This document shows, piece after piece, positions 15,333 to 20,403 of a stretch of 20,403 nt of DNA. The notes beneath the pieces were generated by a model that was given only the letters and a program-made list of their open reading frames with translations, had not been told where the DNA came from and ran no database searches. The stretch comes from Planctomycetaceae bacterium. Lineage in GTDB: Bacteria; Planctomycetota; Planctomycetia; Pirellulales; Thermoguttaceae. Every line of letters starts with the position of its first letter. Positions within the stretch are counted from its first letter, which is position 1. A program made the translations under genes and the position numbers. Where the stretch lies: contig JAIRYX010000322.1 in NCBI GenBank assembly GCA_031267635.1, positions 1-20,403 of the forward strand. The letters run 5' to 3'.

Positions 15333-15437
15333 TATACTTCTTGCACTTGAAATTTCGGTTTTCATTGGTGTCGTTATACCGTAAAATACGGTTTGATCCC
15401 CATTCATAAAACCGAAAACTCAAGTGCAAGGAGTATA
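15333..15437. repeat. Hairpin element R2a with 30-bp arms
   Basis: Left arm 15333-15362 starts TATACTTCTTGCACTTGA. Right arm 15408-15437 is its reverse complement at 27 of 30 positions. A small inner hairpin ACCGTAAAATACGGT lies in the loop. The right arm contains AAGGAG (15428-15433), nine bases before an ATG, so folding would hide this ribosome-binding site. Related to R2b at 16576-16615. Confidence 0.75.
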
Positions 15438-15442
15438 TAGAA

Positions 15443-15553
15443 ATGGGTAAACTACTACCAAGTCCTGTCATTGCTATTGGGCAATTAAAGCGTAAAATCA
15501 CGGTGTTTTTCACGTTTAAAAAACAATATCCATTGAAGGACGGTAGTCAATAA
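15443..15553 (+). CDS. Possible 36-residue small protein after hairpin R2a
   Basis: The frame starts MGKLLPSPVIAIGQLKRK, continues with ITVFFTFKKQYPLKDGSQ and ends at TAA. AAGGAG lies nine bases upstream of the ATG, inside the right arm of hairpin R2a, so translation could be gated by structure. The sequence is basic and weakly hydrophobic, with no recognised family. It may equally be a degenerate gene remnant or chance. The matching hairpin-plus-ORF layout at 16576-16745 is the main reason to list it. Confidence 0.25.
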   Translation: MGKLLPSPVIAIGQLKRKITVFFTFKKQYPLKDGSQ

Positions 15554-15557
15554 AAAA

Positions 15558-15697
15558 GGTTCATCCGAAAAGTTCATATCTTATTCGTCAGCATTTTGAA
15601 AAGCGGACAAATTGCTACAATAAAAGGAGTCAAAATGTCCGCTCAAGATGTAATCCTAGCGCGATATAACGCAAGGTATGATCTTGTCGGATGAACC
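15558..15697. mobile_element. 140-bp terminal-inverted-repeat element
   Basis: The left end GGTTCATCCGAAAAGTTCAT and the reverse complement of the right end, GGTTCATCCGACAAGATCAT, match at 22 of 25 positions over the full arm. Inside, AGCGGACA (15602-15609) pairs with TGTCCGCT (15636-15643). A 19-codon ORF (15635-15694, MSAQDVILARYNARYDLVG) has AAGGAG upstream and its stop lies in the right end. No target-site duplication is evident and no transposase is present. This would be a MITE-like element if more copies exist in the genome. Confidence 0.55.
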
Positions 15698-15740
15698 ATG
15701 TTCTGATTATTTCGCCACAAATGCGCGAATCATTTACGAA

Positions 15741-16535
15741 TCAAGAAAGCTTTTTCAAAAATTCTTTCATATACGCTGCAAATGTTTTTGGCGATTCCAA
15801 CGGCGACAAATGCCCGGCGTGAGGAATTATAACAAAATCGGCATTTGGTAATCGTTCTGCAATTGTTTTCATTTCTGTCGGCGTTGAAATTTGATCTTGT
15901 TCGCCGCAAACCACAAGAGTCGGTATGTGAATTTCCGGCAGCCAATCCGTCATGTCAGGACGTTCCGCCATACCACGATCTGCCGCCGCCGTACCGTTGA
16001 GCGATTGACGCAAAATCATTTGACGAATCTTTTGTTTTTTATCTTCATCGGCATTGAGGGCAAACAAATTCGGAATCATAGCGTCCGCCAACGCCGGCAA
16101 TCCTGTTGTCGGTAGAGCGTCGGCACGACGACGGCGATTATCGGCGGCTGTTTGCGAATCGGCAGCAACCTTCGTGTCGCAAAGAACCAAGCCAGCCAAA
16201 CATTCCGGAAACATTCGCGCAAAATGTAAGGCAACGTATCCGCCCATCGAAAGTCCGCAGACAACGATTCGTGACGTTTGTTGTTTTTGCGTCAGAAATT
16301 GATGTAAGTCTTCCGCAAATTGACGCATCGTCGTTATTTCATTTACTGGAAACGAGGTTTTACCGAAGCCGCGTAAGTCGGGGAAGACAAGTCGGCAGTC
16401 GTTGCTCAAATAAGAAACCAAAGGAAGCCACATTTCATGGTCTAAAGGAAATCCATGAACGGCAAGAAAAAACGTGCCTTCACCAAACTCGGCGGCATAC
16501 AAACCAGCGTATTGAATAGGATTTGATAAGTTCAT
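15741..16535 (-). CDS. Alpha/beta hydrolase
   Basis: The 264-residue cytoplasmic protein has the alpha/beta hydrolase fold. The oxyanion-loop motif is HGFPLDHEMW (27-36), the nucleophile elbow GLSMGG has Ser96, the acid is Asp214 in CGEQDQIS and the base is His242 in HAGHLSPLESP. Length and motif spacing resemble the 3-oxoadipate enol-lactonase/BioH-type group, but the substrate cannot be read from the sequence. A lid-like polar insert (about 125-195) is rich in Ala, Asp and Arg. The ATG start has no strong Shine-Dalgarno site. It is transcribed towards the DUF362 gene and has its back to the TPR gene, so it is probably monocistronic. Confidence 0.92.
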   Translation of the reverse strand: MNLSNPIQYAGLYAAEFGEGTFFLAVHGFPLDHEMWLPLVSYLSNDCRLVFPDLRGFGKTSFPVNEITTMRQFAEDLHQFLTQKQQTSRIVVCGLSMGGYVALHFARMFPECLAGLVLCDTKVAADSQTAADNRRRRADALPTTGLPALADAMIPNLFALNADEDKKQKIRQMILRQSLNGTAAADRGMAERPDMTDWLPEIHIPTLVVCGEQDQISTPTEMKTIAERLPNADFVIIPHAGHLSPLESPKTFAAYMKEFLKKLS

Positions 16536-16575
16536 TGTTTAGAAAATGTTCCAAAAGAGTTAATCTAAAGGGCGC

Positions 16576-16615
16576 GATATTCCTTGTGCTTGAGATTTCA
16601 AGTAGAAGGAATATC
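16576..16615. repeat. Hairpin element R2b
   Basis: A perfect 10-bp stem GATATTCCTT/AAGGAATATC (16576-16585 and 16606-16615) encloses an inner CTTGA/TCAAG stem. The arm sequence TCCTTGTGCTTGAGATTTC resembles the arm of R2a (CTCCTTGCACTTGAGTTTTC). As in R2a, the right arm supplies AAGGA shortly before an ATG (16623). Confidence 0.6.
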
Positions 16616-16622
16616 TGAAATC

Positions 16623-16745
16623 ATGTTACGCATGAGCTATCGTAAACGATTCAGCCGCTCCAACCCAATTGATCCGCGCTGGGCGTTTGAATCGTTACCC
16701 GAAAGATTTTACTATGGCAGCCCTGATTTATCAAGTTTCCTTTAG
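16623..16745 (+). CDS. Possible 40-residue small protein after hairpin R2b
   Basis: The frame begins MLRMSYRKRFSRSNPIDPRW, continues AFESLPERFYYGSPDLSSFL and ends at TAG. AAGGA in the right arm of hairpin R2b lies about 12 bases upstream. Composition is protein-like (Trp, Tyr, Pro, Arg), but most of the frame overlaps hairpin repeat copy B, whose other copies contain stops, so non-coding origin is more likely. The parallel with the ORF after R2a keeps it open. Confidence 0.18.
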   Translation: MLRMSYRKRFSRSNPIDPRWAFESLPERFYYGSPDLSSFL

Positions 16746-16775
16746 TAGCCGACTTTCACCCGAAACAGAAGGACA
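16642..16775 (+). repeat. Interspersed hairpin repeat, copy B
   Basis: It shares ordered landmarks with copy A (12644-12797): GATTCAGCCGC, CAACCCAATTGATCCGC, GCTGGGCG, GAAAGATTTTACTATGG, CCCTGATTTATCAA and GAAACAGAAGG. The arms GTAAACGATTCA and TGAATCGTTAC form a hairpin around GCTGGGCG. Copies A, B and C together suggest an ancestral stem of about 20 bp, reading roughly GTAACTATTCAGTCGCCCA. Confidence 0.6.
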
Positions 16776-16862
16776 CTTTACTCAAACTGCCATCATTTTA
16801 TTATAAAAACAGGCATTCTCTAAAAAATGTCATTTCTCGCTATTCTTTTTTTTCCGTTTATC

Positions 16863-16871
16863 TGCTATATT
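16863..16871 (+). promoter_or_regulatory. Extended -10 promoter for the TPR gene
   Basis: TGCTATATT gives the hexamer TATATT at 16866-16871 with an upstream TG. The -35 region (TTCTTT around 16843-16848) is weak. A start near 16878 gives a leader of about 34 nt to the ATG at 16912. Confidence 0.45.
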
Positions 16872-16911
16872 TTAATTTTTACACGAAACAAGGTTTTCCT
16901 TTTTGTTCACT

Positions 16912-19410
16912 ATGCAGTCCGAAATGTTTTTAGTTCCTGTTTGTTCACGTTGGCGGGATTGGGGATTCCGCGAGGTTATCCCAACAACGCTGGTTATTTT
17001 ATTGACGTTTTGGATTTCTTATCCGCTTTTTTCTCGCTCGCTTTTCGCGCAAACGACGGCAGATAATACGGCGGCGGAAAAAATGTATAACGACGGCGTA
17101 AATTACCTCAATTTGGGAAATTATAGCGCCGCGATAAATACATGGGAGCAACTCCAGCAAGCGTATCCTGATTATGAAAAAGAAAAAATTTGGTTTTTTA
17201 CCGCGAACACCGCGATGAAACTTGGCGGCGATACCGGAATCGAAAAAGCGTCTGCGTACTTTCAAAAAATTATCGACCAAAAAGACGCGAACAACAATCC
17301 GGTAAAAAATATGTATTATGAAGAAACGCTGTTTCAACTTGGAAAAATCGGATTCGACGCCGGGCGGCAATGGAAAGACAAGAACGATCCGGCAAATGCG
17401 CAGAAATATTTCACCATTGCAAAGCTCATGTTCAATCAGTATATCACGGATTATCCTGATTCCAATTATACGTCTCAATCGCTGTATTATTTGACGCATC
17501 TTGCGGCGGCGGTGTTCTCTAATCCGCTAGACGCGCAAAAATACGCCGAAATGGAATTGCAACGCATTCCCGAAACGACCGTTGATCCTGCCGCGCAAGA
17601 TATGAGGAACGATTGTTTTTTTTATTTGGCGTGGGCTTATGGGAAACTCGGCAAGCCGGAAACCGCGAGACAATATTTTTCTTATTTTTTGAACAAGCAA
17701 GACCCGATCCGCGGTCCCAAATCGCTTTATGAAATTGCTTACACGTATTATCAACAAGCCCAAGAGCGGCAAGCGTTGGCGGAATTGCTCAAATACGAAA
17801 CGTTTTTTCCTAAAGACTTGACGGCGGAAAATACCGAAAAGTATCATATTTTGCGGCTTCGGGCAACGTGTCATTATCAGTTGGGAGAATATAAAACGGC
17901 GGAAGAGTTGATGACGCAAATGATCAATGAACTCGATCAAACCAATAAGAAAAATCTGCAAGTCGAGGATTTCATTCAACTGGTACGGTGTTATCACGAA
18001 TTAAAATACTTTCAGCAGGCGGACGTTCTCATAAAAAGACTGGAAACAGAATATATGGGAACCGTGTACAGCGACGGAATCAATGTATTGCGGGCGGCGT
18101 ATTACAGCAAGCTGGGCGATTATCAAGGCGATAAAAATAACTATATTAACGCGATTAACATCGTCGCGCCGATTCTCGGATATTCGCCGAATTACGTTTC
18201 GGGAACCGTCAGTCAGGTAACGTTTACAAAACGTCCGTACACGTCCGGCGAAAGCAGCTTACCCAAAAACAATTTATCGGAGGAATATTTTCTCAAATCC
18301 TGTTCGCTGTTAGCGGTTTGTTTTGCGAAACTCGGAAACCATACGACAGCCGCTCAAATTTCCAACGCGATGGGAATGATCAGCCAAGAGCTGTACGGAC
18401 GTTACGCTTCCATTCGTGAAAAGACGACCGCCGCACTCGCGCAGCTTCTTCAAACCGTACCGGCGGCTTCGCCGACAACCGCGTTACCGTCGGGAACAGT
18501 TGTCGCCGGTCTTGGCGACGGCGCAAATTATTATCTATTGGGCGGAGGAACGGGGGATTCTCAAATATCCGCAATATCCGCGGCGTCGGGGAGCGTCTTG
18601 CAGCCGTCAACCGACGGAAACTCGCTCGCCAACGCCGTGCTTTCTGCCGCGGAACAAGCGGCTTACTTGGAACAATGTGTCAATTACTTCAAGGCGGATC
18701 GACCCCAAAGCGCCGTTTCTCAATTAAATCAGCTTTTGGCAAACCGCACGGTAACGCCGCAAAACCAAATAATTGCAGCGGTGTTATACGGAAAATATCT
18801 TTGGCGGGAAGAAGAGACGATAAGCGCAATTGCGATGTTCGAGCTGGCTTATTCTTTGGCGGAAGAGCAACTGTCAGCAGAGGAACGCCAGACGGAAGTC
18901 TATGCTGATGCAACGTATTATCTTGGACGCGATGCGGAAGATAAAGGCGACTATGTCAAGGCGGCGACGTATTACACGAAATCGCTGGCAACGAACTATA
19001 TCGGCGGCAACCCGTACCGCGCAAGTTTAATGTATCGGTTAGGAACGGTTTTGATCAAAGCGGATTCGTCGAAAGACACGGAAGCGGTCGAAAAGTATTT
19101 CTGGCGGATTTACGATAAGGAAATCGACAGCGAATATTGGACGCACGCGGCGTTACAAGTGGCGATTTACGATTACAAAATGAACGCCATTGACGACGCG
19201 GAAGAGACGCTGGATCAAATCATCGAGGAAATTCCCGACGAAGCGATATTGGATCGCGTGCTTTATTTTCGCGGAATGATTGCGTGTCAAAGGGAAGAAT
19301 GGAACGTAGCCGCCGCCGCGTTTGAGGCAATTGGTCTGTATTCCGGCGAAAGCTCGTTTGTTCGCGTTGCCCGCCAACGCCTGAAGGAAACGAAGAGCAA
19401 GATTCAATGA
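16912..19410 (+). CDS. Large exported tetratricopeptide repeat protein
   Basis: The product is about 832 residues from the ATG at 16912; the frame is open three codons further to a TTG. A hydrophobic export or anchor segment (about 24-44, PTTLVILLTFWISYPLFSRS) ends near SLFAQ. The rest is mostly helical TPR-type repeats, for example EKMYNDGVNYLNLGNYSAAI (about 56-75), and a C-terminal set including YYLGRDAEDKGDYVKAATYY and DDAEETLDQII. A low-complexity Ala/Gly/Ser/Thr stretch (about 503-565) divides the protein into two TPR blocks. Such proteins act as scaffolds for envelope or secretion complexes, but the partner is unknown. No Shine-Dalgarno site is obvious. An intrinsic terminator lies 220 bp downstream. 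Similar large TPR proteins are common in planctomycetes. Confidence 0.85.
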   Translation: MQSEMFLVPVCSRWRDWGFREVIPTTLVILLTFWISYPLFSRSLFAQTTADNTAAEKMYNDGVNYLNLGNYSAAINTWEQLQQAYPDYEKEKIWFFTANTAMKLGGDTGIEKASAYFQKIIDQKDANNNPVKNMYYEETLFQLGKIGFDAGRQWKDKNDPANAQKYFTIAKLMFNQYITDYPDSNYTSQSLYYLTHLAAAVFSNPLDAQKYAEMELQRIPETTVDPAAQDMRNDCFFYLAWAYGKLGKPETARQYFSYFLNKQDPIRGPKSLYEIAYTYYQQAQERQALAELLKYETFFPKDLTAENTEKYHILRLRATCHYQLGEYKTAEELMTQMINELDQTNKKNLQVEDFIQLVRCYHELKYFQQADVLIKRLETEYMGTVYSDGINVLRAAYYSKLGDYQGDKNNYINAINIVAPILGYSPNYVSGTVSQVTFTKRPYTSGESSLPKNNLSEEYFLKSCSLLAVCFAKLGNHTTAAQISNAMGMISQELYGRYASIREKTTAALAQLLQTVPAASPTTALPSGTVVAGLGDGANYYLLGGGTGDSQISAISAASGSVLQPSTDGNSLANAVLSAAEQAAYLEQCVNYFKADRPQSAVSQLNQLLANRTVTPQNQIIAAVLYGKYLWREEETISAIAMFELAYSLAEEQLSAEERQTEVYADATYYLGRDAEDKGDYVKAATYYTKSLATNYIGGNPYRASLMYRLGTVLIKADSSKDTEAVEKYFWRIYDKEIDSEYWTHAALQVAIYDYKMNAIDDAEETLDQIIEEIPDEAILDRVLYFRGMIACQREEWNVAAAAFEAIGLYSGESSFVRVARQRLKETKSKIQ

Positions 19411-19490
19411 ATGACGCAAGGAAATCTTCTCAAAACGCGCCTGAATATCTCTACTTATATTTCGGCTTTTGGGGAGTTGTTTGAACGTCT

Positions 19491-19532
19491 CGCCCTCCTG
19501 CGGAAGAAGCACGCCCTCCTGCGGAAGAAGCA
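19491..19532. repeat. 21-bp direct duplication
   Basis: Two identical units begin CGCCCTCCTGCGGAAGAAGC (19491-19511 and 19512-19532), followed by a small CGCCC/GGGCG hairpin (19533-19546). It has the same period as the minisatellite downstream but a different sequence. Confidence 0.85.
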
Positions 19533-19593
19533 CGCCCCCAAGGGCGAATGACTCGCTGCCGGTATTCTTGATTGCTGATGGTTTAGGGATTGT

Positions 19594-19610
19594 CCCGAAA
19601 ATATTTCGGG
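19594..19610. terminator. CCCGAAA/TTTCGGG hairpin
   Basis: A 7-bp perfect stem with a three-base loop (ATA) lies 184 bp after the TPR stop. It has no T-run, so it may assist the stronger terminator at 19634-19664 rather than act alone. Confidence 0.4.
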
Positions 19611-19633
19611 GCGTTCGGAATCTGTCGGGGGTG

Positions 19634-19664
19634 TTCCCCGGAAATTTCCGGGAATATTTTTTTT
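19634..19664 (+). terminator. Intrinsic terminator downstream of the TPR gene
   Basis: TTCCCCGGAAATTTCCGGGAA forms a compact, nearly perfect inverted repeat (19634-19654). It is followed at 19657 by eight consecutive T residues. This is the best rho-independent terminator in the window and is oriented to end TPR gene transcription. Confidence 0.8.
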
Positions 19665-19794
19665 CCGTTTGCTTCACGTTTGGGGAAGAGATTGGTTGAT
19701 GCGGTACTGTACCGATTCAGTTGTCCACCCCCCACACATCCGCGCGGCAACAGCAGAGTTACCGCCGACTTTACCGGAAAAGATTACCCGTTTT

Positions 19795-20214
19795 CGCGCG
19801 AATCTCTTTAGTGAAACGACGTATCTCTTTTATGGAACGGCGACTCTCTTTTTCGGGGCGACGTATCTCTTTTGCGGAACGGCGACTCTCTTTTGCGGAA
19901 CGGCATATCTCTTTTTCAGGACGACTGATCTCTTTGGCGGAATGACGACTCTCTTTTTCAGGACGACGTATCTCTTTTGTGGAACGGCGACTCTCTTTTT
20001 CAGGACGACGTATCTCTTTTGCGGAACGGCGGCTCTCTTTTGCGAGGCGGCTGATCTCTTTAGCGGAACGACGTATCTCTTTTTCAGGACGACTGATCTC
20101 TTTGGCGGAATGACGACTCTCTTTTTCAGGACGACGTATCTCTTTTGCGGAACGGCGTATCTCTTTTTCAGGACGACGTATCTCTTTAGCGGAACGGCAT
20201 ATCTCTTTTGCGGG
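19795..20214. repeat. Minisatellite of twenty 21-bp units
   Basis: Twenty consecutive units follow a consensus close to ACGACGTATCTCTTTTGCGGA, with no insertion or deletion in 420 bp. CTCTTT is kept in every unit, while the first seven and last five bases vary. Units beginning at 19921 and 20089 start near-identical three-unit blocks, showing a 168-bp higher-order duplication. Because 21 is a multiple of three, several frames stay open. Rightward it would encode a YLFCGTA-like heptad, and leftward a basic KRYVVLKKRVAVPQ-like 14-mer, but no start or regulatory signal supports either. The period equals two turns of B-DNA, so the T-tracts are helically phased. Confidence 0.9.
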
Positions 20215-20317
20215 GCGGCGGAATTGTTGCGGGCTTTCAAGGAGATTGCGTCTATTCCCAAAACGCCGCCCACGACGTCGCGTTATTCATCACTTACGCG
20301 GTAAAGTTTCCGCTCCG

Positions 20318-20401
20318 AGCGGGACGGAAATTCCGCAGAAAGCGGCGAATCTCTCGCAGAGCGGGACGGAAATTCCGTAGAAGGCGGCGAATCTCTCGCG
20401 A
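20318..20401. repeat. 42-bp tandem repeat, two units at the window edge
   Basis: Each unit begins AGCGGGACGGAAATTCCG and ends near GCGGCGAATCTCTCGC. The second half (GCGGCGAATCTCTCGCAG) resembles the 21-bp minisatellite unit, so this is probably a diverged continuation of the same array. It runs into the end of the window and may extend further. Confidence 0.8.
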
Positions 20402-20403
20402 AG

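Larger units (their letters stand above)
15333..15740. other. Convergent intergenic region with two palindromic elements
   Basis: The 408 bp between the DUF362 gene and the alpha/beta hydrolase gene is almost filled by a 30-bp-arm hairpin (15333-15437), a short ORF (15443-15553) and a terminal-inverted-repeat element (15558-15697). Either element could end transcription from both sides, but neither has a T-tract of terminator type. Confidence 0.7.
16536..16911. other. Divergent intergenic region between the hydrolase and TPR genes
   Basis: The 376-bp gap holds hairpin R2b (16576-16615), a short ORF (16623-16745) overlapping hairpin repeat copy B (16642-16775) and an extended -10 promoter for the TPR gene (16863-16871). 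Confidence 0.65.
19411..20403. other. Repeat-rich right-edge region without a supported gene
   Basis: Nearly 1 kb follows the TPR gene. It holds a 21-bp duplication (19491-19532), two hairpins of which the second is a strong terminator, a palindrome CGGTACTGTACCG (19702-19714), a 20-unit 21-bp minisatellite (19795-20214) and a 42-bp tandem repeat running to the window end. Long frames are open on both strands, as expected when a stop-free 21-bp unit is repeated. I see no ribosome-binding site or non-repeat domain to support one. Confidence 0.65.

Noticed and set aside
19795..20214. CRISPR array or replication-origin iterons
   Set aside because: Units are directly adjacent with no spacers, so not CRISPR. 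No rep gene, DnaA-box cluster or partition gene is nearby, so an iteron origin is unsupported.
19830..20273. Minus-strand ORF of KRYVVLKKRVAVPQ-like repeats
   Set aside because: No start signals or unique domain; it stops inside the array where one unit has a TTA. Treated as a consequence of the 21-bp repeat.
19699..20304. Plus-strand ORF covering the minisatellite (YLFCGTA-like heptads)
   Set aside because: Kept as a repeat, not a gene: it starts right after a terminator without promoter or ribosome-binding site, and other frames over the same units are also open because the unit lacks stops.

Overview
The window looks like a piece of a planctomycete (Planctomycetota) chromosome of moderate G+C content. 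The main pointers are a DUF1559 protein with a pseudopilin-type N-terminus (AFTLIELLIVIAIIG followed by PAVQAAREAARR), an NqrB with an enlarged loop as in other PVC-group bacteria, a large secreted TPR protein, long intergenic stretches and weak or missing Shine-Dalgarno sites on several genes. The order or genus cannot be fixed from the sequence.

Left part (443-8055, all minus strand): a complete Na+-translocating NADH:quinone reductase locus, transcribed nqrA-nqrB-nqrC-[tag]-nqrD-nqrE-nqrF. All cofactor residues I could check are present: FMN-bearing threonines in NqrB and NqrC, paired cysteines in NqrD and NqrE, and the 2Fe-2S cysteines plus FAD residues in NqrF. A DNA-3-methyladenine glycosylase I gene (tag) and a MITE-like palindromic element sit between nqrC and nqrD. 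A second, inverted copy of that element lies upstream of nqrA. Only nqrD-nqrE are tightly packed; the other gaps are 58-321 bp.

Middle part (8056-13806): a long repeat-rich upstream region, then a DUF1559 gene behind a consensus sigma70-type promoter. It faces a minus-strand secreted peptidyl-prolyl isomerase-like protein made of two tandem SurA-N/parvulin-like modules. After a repeat-bearing gap comes a secreted Pro/Gln-rich protein of unknown function.

Right part (13807-20403): a DUF362 protein with an RK-type Tat-like signal converges on an alpha/beta hydrolase. The gap between them holds a 30-bp-arm hairpin and a 140-bp terminal-inverted-repeat element. A related hairpin lies upstream of the hydrolase, and both hairpins carry a Shine-Dalgarno-like sequence just before a short ORF. 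A large secreted TPR protein follows, then a strong intrinsic terminator and a minisatellite of twenty indel-free 21-bp units, with a related 42-bp repeat running to the window edge.

No rRNA, tRNA, CRISPR array or intact transposase was found. The least explained content is the set of small interspersed palindromic elements (at least four families) and the 21-bp minisatellite. No defence system or biosynthetic cluster is evident.
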